From Bagarius yarrelli (Eukaryota; Chordata; Actinopteri; Siluriformes; Sisoridae), in NCBI GenBank assembly GCA_005784505.1, contig VCAZ01000131.1, positions 1 through 64,000 on the forward strand: a DNA stretch of 64,000 nt, given 5' to 3'. The position numbers and the translations under genes were made by a program. The notes under the pieces were generated by a model. It saw only the letters and a program-made list of their open reading frames with translations. It did not search any database and was not told the DNA's origin. Below are positions 40,181 through 52,900 of the stretch, one piece after another. The first letter of the stretch is position 1; each line of letters opens with the position of its first letter.

Positions 40181-40219
40181 CATTAAAAAGGTGCCAATAC
40201 TTTTGCACTGGACTTCTTT

Positions 40220-40495
40220 GACATATGCCAGGCAGGACGCCGTTTCCTTGGTTGCCAGGTTACCACGACGCTGACATCAGACCCCCTCTCCAACACACAC
40301 ACACACACACGCACACACGCACCCTCCCTCCGTTCTGCCCGCGATGGTGTACGCGCGTCCAAGCTCAGGCTCCTCGCTCTCGCTTCTGTGCGTCGGTGCT
40401 CGCGCGCCTCTTCTTCATCCTCCTCCTCTTCCTTCTTCACTCTGAGACTCCGGGGACTTTTTTTTAAATCCATTATCTTCGTCAACGGCACGCGG
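40220..40495 (+). promoter_or_regulatory. GC-rich segment; candidate draxin promoter and non-coding exon 1
   Basis: The only CpG-rich stretch between pank4 and draxin. It ends in a good donor, CACGCGG|gtgaga (GT at 40496). The draxin coding exon opens with 18 bases of 5' UTR after an acceptor, so an upstream leader exon must exist. This segment, 9 kb upstream on the same strand, is the best candidate. The start site is unknown. Confidence 0.4.
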
Positions 40496-40768
40496 GTGAG
40501 ATGCGTTTATCATTCCATCTTTGCGCTTTGTGGAGGTTCCGTCAGGCTGAACCGGGTCAATGTTTCTACCGGACGCGCTCGTGCTTTGCAGGTTACTCTT
40601 TATCACCTGCATGTGCACGCGGTCTGGTGTCCTTTTGTCTGCTTGGCGCTTGTCAGGATGGACCACCAAACTTTTGCGCTTTGTTAAATAACCCGCGATA
40701 ATTAACGGCAAAAATATCCGGAATTCCGTTATTTCACTGTGGTAAAGTTCAGCTTTAAAAAAATATAG

Positions 40769-40770
<2 letters not shown>

Positions 40771-40864
<94 letters not shown>

Positions 40865-40959
40865 CATTCACCCATCCATCCCCCTTTCTCTCTCTCTCTC
40901 TCGCACTCTTTTATCTGTCTGTCTACATCCACCCATCCATCCATCCATCCCTTTCTTTC

Positions 40960-41039
<80 letters not shown>

Positions 41040-41161
41040 CATTTACCCATCCATTCCCCTTTCTCTCTCTCTCTCTCTCTCACTCTTCTATCTGTCCATC
41101 TATCTACATCCACCCATCCATCCCTTTCTTTCTCTCTCTTTCTCTGTCTCTTTCTCCCTAG

Positions 41162-41247
<86 letters not shown>
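40771..41247 (+). repeat. (TATC)n clusters with CATC and CT stretches
   Basis: Three long TATC arrays (40771-40864, 40961-41040, 41190-41247) separated by similar CACCCATCCATCC and CTCTCT spacers. The whole is a duplicated compound microsatellite. Confidence 0.95.
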
Positions 41248-41842
41248 TATATAAATATTATATAGATACACTATGATTGAGTGTATAACATCCACATTGT
41301 TGTTCTTATAGAAATCTATGGAACATTATTGAAACAATTGAAACAGAATCTTGAGTTTTTGCTTTATTTCTTTAATTTATTTTAAATAAATAGTAATTTA
41401 TTTAACAAATTACCTCTACAGTAACTTCAACTATTACTTACACAAGGTATTAAAGTTAAAACGTTTTTTATGAGATTTTTTTTTTTTTGCTGATACTGAT
41501 GTCCCCAGCGAGGTCCATTCTTTCGGCTATTATTTTATAATTATTTGATTTCGTCTCACTGGGAACTTTGCATAGGACATGTTATCATGACCTCGTTTTA
41601 TTTTTAAACCTCTGCCACTAAAAATGATAGCTTTGCCAACATCCTGTCCGAGACAAATGGTGGGGGGCAACAGAAGGACATGATGGGGTGTCCATGTTCA
41701 TCCTTCTGTTGTCTGTATTGCCAGGGTTTCTTATAGGCTTCCCCACATGGCAACATTTCCCAGCTAGTAAAACAACAGAATGGCATTAGATTCTTAAAAT
41801 AAAGTGCTCAGAAAATGATTAAAGCTCCATAAATTGATTGGG

Positions 41843-41975
41843 TGATGGTGGATGCACCAAGCTGCACTTTTTGGGCCCCTAAGCAAGGCCCCTTATACTG
41901 ATTAACTTAATGTAGAAATGAGATAAATGTAAGTCCCTCTGGATGGAGATGTTCGCCAAATGCCATCAATGTAAA
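41843..41975 (+). mobile_element. Degenerate SINE copy
   Basis: Middle GGGCCCCTAAGCAAGGCCCC and tail AATGTAAGTCCCTCTGGATG; the head is damaged. Confidence 0.7.
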
Positions 41976-42103
41976 GGAAACTGAAGGAACCTAAAAAAAA
42001 CCCACAGAGGAACTCTGTAAGAGCATCCAAAAAATTGAACCAATAAACACACACATACACATACACTCTCTCTCTCTCTACCTCCTTCTCGCTCTCTCTT
42101 CTT

Positions 42104-42136
<33 letters not shown>

Positions 42137-43684
42137 TATAAATATTATTAAAACTGGACCAATCCACACACACACACTACAGGAAATTAAGCTTTGTTTT
42201 TTTACCTACTGATGTGGTTCTTGGGGGGTTTCAGAGGAAAATCCTGTGAGAACCTTGAAGAAATTTGCTCAGTTCCTGTATCTGTGATTTCTGTTATCAT
42301 TTAGATCTGACCCTTATCTGACCTGGTGCTGATTTATTAGCCAGAAACAGTGACATCCTTCTCCCGGTACCTCCTTCATTCCTCTCCTATTTGTGGTTAT
42401 CGATGTCTCCTTCGACCTTCGGCTATTCTGGAGGCTGTTCGGCTACCCTACATGGTTAAAGGTTTATTGATTACATGAGGAATGATGTGTTGAATTTTAC
42501 AGAGGACCAGCAATTAAATAGCCTCTGTTTGCTGAGTTTAGGGTTGGTGGGTTGCCAGGTTGATAGGTAATACCCAAGTTTTGGTGAAGAGAAAGTGTCA
42601 TGGCACATGAAAATCAACTGATCTGTTATCACCTGCACATCAGGTTTCCACAGCAGAGATTCTTTGGGTTCTCCAATTTTGTTCTACCAAACATCACAAA
42701 CATTGCTTGTTTATTATAAATTGTCCCAGCTGTGGTTGACTGAGTGTCTTGCGTGTCCCTGCTTTATAGCCATCATTCCTGAGATGAACAATATCTTCAG
42801 ATTGGTCTCGACTGTTTCATAATGTTGGCCTCTTCCTGGCTCTGATGATTAGTGAAACTCGAGTGTGTGTGTGTGTGTATGTGTGTGTGTATGTGTTCCC
42901 CCTGCTGTTAGCGTACGCAGCGCTCTGCCAGCGCTCTATCTGATTGCAGAATCCCAGTGGGTGGCTGTGACACAGAGTCGTTTGATCTCGTTTTACATCT
43001 GTTATAACAAATATCTCGTCTCTTTCTTTCTTTCTTTCTTTCTTCCTTTCTGTCTGACATTTTTTCTCGCTCCTCGTCTCATCTCTCTTCCTGATCATCT
43101 TGACAACAGATGGGCTCCTTATGGCAATTTTGACACCTAAGCTGTTCCCCACAAGTCTTTTAACACGTTCGGCGGAAACAAGCGGTGTGAAATTCCCGAT
43201 TATAGCATGTGAGGACACAACAGCTCTATTTTCTCATCAGTCTGATAACCTTTTTGGGTTTTTGAAATTTATAGACGTGTTCACAAAATTTGCATAAGTA
43301 TTATTTTATATACATGGCATCCATTTTTTATCTGCAAAAATCATAGATTTTCAGACAGAGATAAAAACGGTGGCAAGAGGCTAGATCAAACCCGGGTCGC
43401 TTAGCGGAAGCTCCACCCACTGACATCATTGGTTTCCACTCAAGACCACTCAAGACTCAAGAAAAGTGTAGCATGCTTCCTGATTGGGTTCCAGTTCCGA
43501 TAGAAAAGTGGTAGAAATCGTTCTAGATCCTATTAGTGATTTTACATTGAACTGAAAACTTCTAGATTTTACCCTTTGTACCACCCAAAACAAAAAGTTT
43601 TCTTTGCTTGGTTCCACAGCATGAACTATTAACAACCTTAGTGTCAAATCTTACATAAAAGCATTTTTTCTTTGAGAATTTAAA

Positions 43685-43965
43685 GTACCCTGCAGCACAG
43701 TTGCTCAGTGGTTAGCACTGTTGCCTCACAGCAATAAGGCTTGGGTTCGATTCCCAGACAGGGGCTTTTCTATGTAGAGTCTGCATGTTCTCCCTATGTT
43801 TGTGTGGGTTTACTCCGGGTTCTCCGGTTTCCTCCCACAGTCCAAAAACATGTATGTTAGATTGATTATTGATTCTAAATTGCCCATAGGAGTGAGTGTG
43901 AGTGTTTGTGTCACCCTGTGGTGGACTGGCATCTGGTCCCTTCAGAGGCAGCTGGGATACTCTTC
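43685..43965 (+). mobile_element. tRNA-derived SINE of the DANA/HE1-like type
   Basis: A different SINE family from the common one: CAGTTGCTCAGTGGTTAGCA, TGGGTTCGATTCCCAGAC, CTGCATGTTCTCCCTATG, TCCGGTTTCCTCCCACAGTC, CAAAAACATGTATGTTAG. The family name is from memory of fish repeats. Confidence 0.75.
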
Positions 43966-44319
43966 ACCTCATAATCATAATCTTTTTACCTCAAACTTTT
44001 AACCTTCTGAAAAGTTCTAAATGTATCCTTTTCCCTACTGCAGGGCTTCCTGGTTCTATCCACTAACCCCAAGTGGTGGGTTCTAATGATAAAATCTTTA
44101 AAATTCATTGTTGAGTCTTACAACAAATTGTTTCTCTTTTAAAGAACTTAAGATATTGTACTGGAGAAAACCTTAGATGTGCTAAGAGGAGCCCTGGACT
44201 TAAACTGGATCTTGAGATATCTCGGACTTGAGATTAAACTGGAACCCTTGAGGAACTTTTTATATTAGAATTGCTATTAATACATTCCTAAAGAAGTAAT
44301 GAGGAAGATTTTTCATTCA

Positions 44320-44525
44320 TTAATCTATACCAGCTTATTCCCTAATTCGGGGTCACAGGGATCTGCTGGAGTCTATCCCAGCTGTCTCTGAGGGGGCGAA
44401 AAGCAGGAGGGGTACACACTGGGCAGGTCACCAGTCTATCACAGGGCCACACACGCTTACACTTACTCTTATGGGCAATTTAGAATAGATGTTTTGGACT
44501 GTGAGAGGAAATCGGAGTCAAATAT
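44320..44525 (-). mobile_element. DANA/HE1-like SINE, 3' part
   Basis: Minus-strand copy holding the right-hand half: GGGTCACAGGGATCTGCTGG, GGTACACACTGGGCAGGTCA, ATGGGCAATTTAGAATAGAT. Confidence 0.7.
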
Positions 44526-45654
44526 AGACAAATTGCATTTTACACACTGAAAAACTTTCTATGCGTTGAGTAGCTTCGTTATTTTTACTTTTGTACTTAA
44601 GTGTATTTATTATTTCTTAATTAGCAAAGCTGTTCAATTTTCAGTACTTGTTCCACCACTGAAATTCTTTATCTATTTCTCCATAAAACCATAAAACATT
44701 GTATTTATCTATGATTATAATCTGTGTATTATATTTTATACATATTTACTCCATTACAAAATCTCCCAATCTTTCTAATATAATGAATTCTGTACAAGTC
44801 ATCAGATGAAATTTTGTGATATTGCAATATATTTCGCAGAAAAACAAAATCGTAATGTCAGTTTTGTTCCAAGTTTGGGCAGCCCATATCAGAACCCTGT
44901 AAAAAATTCTACTGACATTCCTGATCTTTCTCTAACTCTATCAGCACTTTTGGACGTCCTGGCTTTGTGTTGGGTTTTTCAGTACATTCGTCACGCTTGT
45001 CCACTCGGTGTAGCCGTTCTGTTGACTGTGAAATTGGCCATTCTATCAAAGCATGTTGGTTCTTTATCATTCGGAGAAAGAGACTTTGAAATTTTTTCTC
45101 CGCCAAGCGCTTTAGAGAATGTACGAGAGGGGGGATGGTGGGTTTTAGTTCGGATATAGCAGAGAGAAGAATACGGCTCTAGTCAAACATCTGACCTGTA
45201 AATGGAGGTTACACAAGAAAGTTTCTCTGATATTCAAGTCTAAATATTTATTCAGTTCCAATGCATCTGGAAAGCAAGTCCTTAGATGTAAAAATCAAGG
45301 TTGTTAATGAACTCACTTTCACCCAAATGGCAGTACACCAATACACATTCAATGTTTCTTCAGGATTCTCCTCCGGGGGGGAAATCGACTGTTGAAAGTG
45401 TATAGAAATCACAGGCTTACGTATAGGAATGGTGCAGAAATCCTTTGGAGATTTCTAAGCAGATTTTATGTTATGGTAATGGATTTACTTGTAATATAAA
45501 TGAAGCCCTCTAATCTTGGGGTTCTTTAAGTTTAGAACCCTGTGCGGTAGTTTGACCAAACGTCCTATTTTTTTTGGACATGTGCTCTTTTCTGACCCAA
45601 AAAGGTGTGTGGCCAGGGTTTCTAAACAACCCAAAATTTCTGGGATTTGGCTTT

Positions 45655-45995
45655 TGCTTTCTAACCCTAACCATAATCCCTAATCCTAACCATAATCCCT
45701 AAACCTAACTTTAAAACCTAAACCCAAACACCAACCCTAAACTTTAACACAAACCCTAACCCTAAACTCTAAAGCTCAACCCTAACCTCTAACCCTAAAC
45801 CAAACCCTAGCCCCTAACCCAGACCCTAATACTAAACACTAAACCCTAGCCCCTAAGCCTCAACCCAAACCCTAACTCCAAACGCTAAACCCTAAACCTA
45901 GCCAAAACCTTAACCCTAATCTTCACCCCAATTCTAAACCTAACCCTAAACCTAACCCAAACTTCTAACCCTAACACTAAACCCTTACCCTTTCA
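45655..45995 (+). repeat. Interstitial telomere-like (CCCTAA)n tract
   Basis: About 335 bases of degenerate CCCTAA with many ACCCTAAACC and AACCCTAACC variants and few perfect hexamers in a row. Vertebrate telomeres are (TTAGGG)n; this is an old or expanded interstitial copy. Confidence 0.85.
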
Positions 45996-47237
45996 CCTTT
46001 CTCTTAAAGCCTGCCTTTCGCTCGACACTATTGGTTAGTCACGTATGCAAACATCCGTTAGACTGTGTCTCAATCATAGAACAGCGGCAACAGTGAATGG
46101 TTGGCACATAGGTGGGTAAAATCCCGACCCCCCTGAACTAAAACCTGATCACTATATTATGTACTGCTGGATGGAACCATTTTATTTTAAAGTTTTATTG
46201 GTTGCTAATATTGGCCTTATTTCTCTGAATGAATAGTATTTGAATTACATTTTTAAAACGTTCTGATTCATACTTTCGTCTCAGTTTAAACCGGAAAGCT
46301 AGTTTTAAGCGATGTTTAATTTTTTAATATGGGAACCTCCCTAGTTCAATCAGGATCGTTTCTTTCTGTCCTGATGTCAGACTCTTTTTAGCAGACGACT
46401 CAGTAGACTACAGCAGATGCTAAGCTTCCATGCTGTGTGATGTTCTCAGTGTGTCACCGAGCTCCTCGGCTCACGTCTTGATCCACATTCTCCAGAGATT
46501 TTCGCTGATTTCCTGCATCTCACATCTCTTCTGTGCTTTATTGTCACATTATTTTTCCCTCAGGCTAAAGCAGCTCCTCCACTGGATTTTGCCATCTATT
46601 ATTTATTTAGAGGAATAATTCAATTTGTGTGTTTTTACTTCAATTTTTTTAATTTAACAGAATTTCAGTTAAACGCCCCGGTTGTGATCCTGCTTTGTTG
46701 AATAACGCATGGAAGCTGCTGCTGCCCGCAGAGCTTTACAATCTGTTTGAAGTACGTCAGAGAAGAATCGATGGGATTTTTGTATCTTATATGCAGCAAA
46801 TTGAAATACACCCCCCTCCCACACACACACACACACCCAAAACACAATATCGTTGTTCATCAATCGTTCACCATTGGTGTGACCTAATCTCTTGAACTCT
46901 TTTGATTTTTTTATATGACTGCAGTGGTATAAAACCCCAGATGGTTAGTTTTATTACTTTCATAACTCAAGTTGCAGCCAGTGGTTGCTAAATTATAAAT
47001 GACATTTCAGAATATATAGCTGGATCGCTGGATCCAGTCTACAAACATGTTATGTTTACAATTCTTATAATATATATATATATATATATAATATTAATTA
47101 TATTATATATTAGATATATATATATATTAATAATTACACAGTACTTACATGGTACTAAGACACTCAAACCCTGTTCCAGCATGACAATGCACCTGTGCAC
47201 AAAACCCCTGATCTCCATGCTGTGTTCTGATTAGTGT

Positions 47238-47432
47238 AGAACACAAGTGGGCCATCTTGGTCCTGGAGGGCAGACTTTAGATCCAACTTGCTCTAACACA
47301 GTTACCTGTAAGTTTCAAGTATACCTAGCAAGATCTTGATTAGCTAGTTCAGGTGTGTTTGATTAGGGTTAGAGCTAAACTCTGAGGGACACCGGCCCTC
47401 CAGGGCTGAGATTGGACACCCTGACTCAATCT
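47238..47432. mobile_element. Palindromic-ended dispersed repeat
   Basis: The ends are inverted versions of each other: TTGGTCCTGGAGGGC at the left and GGCCCTCCAGGGCTGA at the right. The interior carries AGCTAGTTCAGGTGTGTTTG. A common teleost element; a fragment lies at 16658-16765. Confidence 0.55.
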
Positions 47433-47689
47433 CTTTAATCTGAACACGTTTAGGATGAGCTGAAACACAAACACATAACCCCAGACCTCCTTAGCCATCA
47501 CTATTGTTGGGTGATACTATTGTCACTAATACTATTGTGGCTAAATGAACACAAATTCCGGCAGTTCTCGAGTCTGGGAACACGCTAAGGTTATACTCCG
47601 GATTGGACACCTGGGTATTCTACAGGGCATGTTAACACTTGTATTTACACCAATATCATTTACTACCCTGCAGGTTCTTCCAGAGTGTC

Positions 47690-47890
47690 TAAAAATCATT
47701 TACATTCTTGGAATTTTGCAGACATATCATTTTATGCAGCTGAGCAATTATGGGTTAAAGGTCTCTACAGTGGAAGCCTGGTAGTCCACCATTGAGTCCA
47801 CTATCTTCCCATCAGCAGTCCAACCTCATCTATTGTGTAAACTGAGAGAAATATAAGTTTAGGGTGTCTGCTTAAATGTGAAAATGTAAA
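47690..47890 (-). mobile_element. Degenerate SINE remnants
   Basis: Weak match: CAGCTGAGCAATTATGGGTT, AGGTCTCTACAGTGGAAGCC, then CAGTCCAACCTC. Strongly decayed. Confidence 0.4.
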
Positions 47891-48676
47891 TGTTTTCGGG
47901 ATTCATAGAAGAACAATTGCAATAATGCTTTTAACCAACAATTTTTTCATACACAGAGTTTTATTGGTGGTTGTTTTACAACTGTGGAATAAATCCCCCT
48001 GTTGGTTACAGGTCTTTGTTCTATTGATTTCACCAATTAAGCAGAAAATCAAAGGCATTGCTGTTGCGCTCTTTAGTTCTAAAAAAGTGTTCGGCTGGCA
48101 AGAAACAAACACGGACACTCGACTCGTATTCCCCGAAAGAAACTCTGGCAACAGCGCTGCAAAATTTCCCCGGGCACCATTCATACTTTCTCATATGCAA
48201 TTTTCTGCTCTTTGCTGAGCTCTGATGAGTTCTTAAATAGGCCTCCAAAGACCCCCTTGGGTATTCATCACAGAGTAGATGAATGTCTCTGTGCCTGTCT
48301 ATAAGTGTGTGTGTATGTGAGCGTGTGTGTGTGTGCAATAGAGAAAAAGCTGGTCTAACTATCGACCCGCAGCCCAGCAGCAACTCAATACTCCACTGTT
48401 ATTGATTTCCTGTACGCAGCCTATCCGCCTCCCTACAACAACGCGACCAGATCAGCGAACTGATAAAATTGTAGATGTTTTCTTAATTGCTGTTGAAGGA
48501 ATTTTTTAATTTGTTAGCTTGGGTAGTGAGCAAGAAATCACACGTACATAATACATTTGCCCGAGGCGAATCTGAACCACGGCATCGAAATAGCAATTGA
48601 ATAGCTGATAATATATATATATATATATATATATTATAGATATTTATATATATATATAGAGATATATATATATATA

Positions 48677-48921
48677 CAGGGTTTGTCCCATAAGTTACAT
48701 ACTATTGTAAATACATTATTTTTAAGCAAAAGTACACAGCTCCCCGCATCTCACTCCTTTTTATTTTTTCCCTTTGGAGCCATGGGGAATCAGAGAAGAT
48801 ACAAAACAAAATCACTCAGGAACCTACCACCAACCCTTACAATCGTAAATCAGCTGTGCTTATGGTTTTCAGCGTGAGGACACCATCCAATGTCTTATGG
48901 GAGGAAACAATGGGAACCCTG
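48677..48921. mobile_element. Small mariner-like MITE flanked by TA
   Basis: The ends CAGGGTTTGTCCCATAAG and CTTATGGGAGGAAACAATGG...AACCCTG are inverted copies with a short insertion. The element sits between TA dinucleotides inside a TA microsatellite, as expected for Tc1/mariner target duplication. No transposase. Confidence 0.65.
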
Positions 48922-48927
48922 TATAGA

Positions 48928-48960
<33 letters not shown>

Positions 48961-48963
48961 GTA

Positions 48964-48995
<32 letters not shown>

Positions 48996-49557
48996 TATGG
49001 TTCGCTAGTTTCTGTGACAGCTTCTAGCTGTTTCTATGAGGTTTAACCAATTTTTAGTTATTTTTTGTGAAATGGGTCAATACATTATTACATCAGTATG
49101 CTAACTTGTTCGCTAGCTAGCTAAAAGATTTATAGGTTACATTTAATTTCTAGACAAAATGAACTCGAATTGTTTTGTCTTTTACAAATGTGTGTTTTGG
49201 TTCTGTTACTTTTAAACAAAACTATTGTTTATTAAGAAAAGTATCGCTCGTAGTTCTTTTTCTACACTAGAAGGACTCAAAATAAAAGATCTGTATTACA
49301 TACTATTTGGCATATATTTTTTATCTGATTTTCTTACAAATCAGAGATGATAAAAGTACAGACATCCTTTAAATTCATTAACTTTGTATGACAAGTCAAC
49401 CAAATCCAATCTATGACTGTAATGTTTACACCTATCTACCAAAAATTCCTCCAAATAGGCTATTTAAAGCTTTCCATTTTAACCAGAAGTACCCTGCCAT
49501 GCATTCGCTCCATCTCTTAGCACCAATTAACATCCCATCTGTGTCTCTGACCAGCAG

Positions 49558-49952
49558 GAGGCCCTGTGAGTGAAAATGAAGTCCTTCAGCTGGTGCATAC
49601 CCTTCACCCTTCTCCTCGCATCCCTCACTTTTCCCTCACAAAGTGCAGAAAATCCTGGCAGAAAAAATGTAAAGGATCCCGAGACGGCACCGTTTCACAA
49701 AGGCAGCTGGGGGAGGCAAGGATCACGAGGTCTGTTTTCCCACAAATCTTTTCAGCCGGAAGATGACGGAGTCGGTCTCGATGGTCTGAGCCCGGTCCGT
49801 CTGGAAATGGGACCAGGAGACTGGGGTAGGGAACGAGGCATAAGGCACACAAGAGGCCCCAAGCAGCATCAAGAAAGGAGAGTTCCAACGCAAAGGCAGG
49901 AAAAACGGGCAAGTGGAGGGCAAAAGACATGGACGCAAGGACAAATCACATG
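49558..49952 (+). CDS. draxin: draxin first coding exon, with frameshift
   Basis: 5' UTR 49558-49575 after acceptor gaccagcag; ATG at 49576. The signal-peptide frame runs through PVRLEMGPGDWGRERG to codon 95. In the frame shifted by one base after the C run at 49857-49860, the sequence continues RGPSSIKKGEF and ends KDKSHG at donor GTAAAG (49953). Without the shift, translation stops at a TAA 1-3 bases past the exon end, and the exon phase does not match the next exon. Confidence 0.88.
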
Positions 49953-52900
49953 GTAAAGGTGTCTATAGATTTAATTTGGTCACTGATCGTTGGAGGCATT
50001 AATATTATTGCCAAGCAAAGGGGGTTATAGAGACATAAAGAGGTTAGAAAACCACCGCTAGCCTAAGACAATTTAGGGAGTAGGTGCAACTGCAGGTTAC
50101 ACAAATATCGAACCAGGAGCGGTTCTAGACAAAATTAAAAGTATAACCAACTTATTTCATGCTCTAAAGGATAAGGTACTCGAAATAAACAACTCGAAAC
50201 CGGAGAACTATTAAATTACTAACGTTTATTGAACTTATATAATATTTACTTTTCAAAATAAAAAAATAAAATAGATAAGAAATGCAATACGATGTCATTA
50301 AAATCACTTTTTATTTTCTTTAGCCTGCGTTAACGCATTTAATGTGTACAGTATTTATAGAAATTTGCCATCTTAAATTAGCTACCCATAAACAGAGCCC
50401 AGCACAGGACGTGCAGGCAAAATATCAGACAACATAGCAAACTAGCCATCAATTTCGAATTAATTGTTTTGATTCAGTTAAATCGTAAGATGTTTCTATA
50501 ATTTACTAAAACGAGGTAATAAGTTGAAAGAAGAACGAATTCTCCATACTGTCGTCAATAATTATCATCCAAGCTAAAATAATTCAGCGATGAGCATCGA
50601 TTTTGTTTTTATCTTGTGTAACATTATAATAGCATAACACTTGTTAGTTCATGTGATTGGATTTATATTCAATATTATAAATGTATTTATTATATATTAT
50701 AGGGAGAAGTGGGTAGCTTATGGTTAAGGTGTTGTGCTACCAACCCGAAGATTCCCAGCTCCACCAAGCCACCGCTGCTGGGCCCCCGAGCAAGGCCCTT
50801 AACCCCCAATTGCTCAGTTGTATAAATGAGATAAATGTAAGTCGCTCTGGATAAGAGCGTCTGCCAAATGCTGTAAATGTAAATATTTGTACTATCGTCA
50901 TTCTGCAATACACAAACACAACCCTAGTTAGCAATAACAGTAGCGAGGGCTAAACACCGCTAAGGATAAAATCGTACAAACGCCCCTGTATCGAACTCGG
51001 ACAAAATATTTCATCTAAATATAACAATATAGAATAAATCCAAATTTCTTTCCCTGCCAACAGAAAATGTTTAAAATCCACTACAAGTGTAAAACCTATT
51101 AAATGACATCACAAAGTGTCTCCAAGCCTATTGACATGTAAATCGCTCTTTTTTTTATTTATCATTTATACATAATCATGCGTGCTGTGTATTATTATTG
51201 CCGTCCCTCTTTCAGGGTTCTTCCATGACCCCAGCACTGGATTTAGCTCACGGATGAGAGATGTCGATGAATCCCATGCCCGCTTATCCAACCGTGAAGC
51301 CGCTACACTCGCGGAAGGCCCTGCCTCTCGCTTACTGGTAGCCACAGCAATGACTGAGCATCCACCGACTCGAGCCCCGACCTCCACTAAACCACAGGTA
51401 TCAGTTTGGCTAAGCTACCACTGAAAGGCTTTCACTTCAATGGGATTTTGAGCTTATCCTGGCTCATGGCCACATTACTGGGGTGTGTGTTTCTACATGA
51501 AGTGTGTGTTTGAATGGTGAAAGACAAAAAATTGTGAAATGTGTTTCAGGAAAAGAGATTTGTCCAGTTGAAAGAAGATTTTCTTGTCATGTTTTTGTAC
51601 CTTATGTGCCATAAATTAGTTTTTTTTTTTTTGCTAAACCAACTCGATACGAGACTCAATTATTATATAAATAAGGAGATCGAAATGGTTCTGAAACATG
51701 GATACAACAATGGCTACCATGCTACCAAAAGAAAAGATTATAAACACAAGTTAAGGGTTAGTCTTTGCTCTGCATTTAAAATTTTTAACACTTATTTTTC
51801 TTACATTTGTCCAAATTTCATTTAAGCAGGTGAGGTCTAGGAGCCTTGCTCGGGGGCTCAGCGGTGGTAGTTTGGTAGTCCAGCAGTCCAGCAATCACTT
51901 CCTTTACTTTTTAACCTTCTTCAAATAAAATGCCATTGTTTGAAGATGGCAGTTTGAGTTATTTCATGTTTTGCACTAAAAGTTTTACTTTTACATGTAC
52001 AGCATTTGGCAGACGTCCTTATTCACAGCGACTTTATAGGGGTTAAGGGCCTTGCTCAGGGGCCCAGCTTAATGGTGCTCCAACACCTTAAACCACTGGG
52101 CCACCACCAACGTCCCCTAGTTTTAGTTTTTGGGATATATATTGATCCATTTCATTCCACTCCAAAACCTTGTTAACGACACATTTAAGCAGGAAAAAAA
52201 AGAAGTAGCACAGAAGTTTCTGATTGTTCTGTAAATATTTTTAGGTTGTTTCGTCCTTAGAGGCGCACCAGCCTTGCTATAGCGCATCACCTCTGCTTCT
52301 TTATTACTGCATGTGAAACCCAGTTTGCTGCTCATAAAGTGGGCCAAATGAGCTCAGTGCATGGTAGGATGGAGGTGGGGGGAGGGGGGCAGGGGGAAGA
52401 GCGCCAAACAACACCCGTGCTGGGGAGAAAGGTGTCGCTTGTTTGCTTGCTTGCTCATTCGCTTGTCTGTCCCTCCCTCCTCCTCCTCCTCCTCCTCCTT
52501 ATAACCATCTGCTTGCTTTTCTCCTCCACTGGCTGGTTTTCAAGTGTGTGCTTTCTGTCTCCTGCCTCAATTAAGCTTGTTGCCATTTGTGTATCCAAAA
52601 TATCGAGCTCATGTTTGGTTACCATGACACGATTAGCCTCCTTTCTTTATGTAACACTAAAATAAGAACAAATACACTGATTTTTTTACCAGATACACTT
52701 TTTACCAGAGAAGAAAGAAAGATTTGTTTGAATGATATATTATTTCTATAAATTATTATTTTATTCTTAAACTCAACCTCCCACACCTGTTGTGGCTACA
52801 TGTTAACTGATTTGCTAGACAAGCTAAAGAAAAAGACAGAAACGTTACATGCGTGAGAAAGTAAATTTATGTACCATAAATTTTCGAAGTATTACACTTT

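Larger units (their letters stand above)
35064..40219. other. pank4 3' UTR and repeat-rich intergenic DNA
   Basis: pank4 3' UTR, probably to about 36.6 kb. After it come TA, CA and GT microsatellites (36258-36319, 37265-37292, 37538-37609), SINE copies and a 1.5-kb tandem array (38690-40180). No gene was recognised. Confidence 0.6.
41248..49557. other. Draxin upstream region or first intron: no gene seen
   Basis: About 8.3 kb of AT-rich DNA with SINE copies, another TATC run (42106-42135), a CA/GT run (42862-42895), a telomere-like stretch (45655-45995), TA runs (47068-47093, 48610-48675, 48925-48960) and a small mariner-like MITE. Short open frames have no family resemblance. Confidence 0.6.

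Noticed and set aside
43685..43770. tRNA gene
   Set aside because: The tRNA-like box B and head belong to a SINE; no full cloverleaf is present. The same holds for the other tRNA-like heads in the window.
46430..46618. Possible secreted short protein
   Set aside because: 62-codon frame with no upstream or downstream exon signals and no homologue that I recognise.
51182..51215. MLCIIIAVPLSG as a signal-peptide-like start
   Set aside because: Intron read-through ahead of the draxin acceptor at 51215; the real signal peptide is at 49576.
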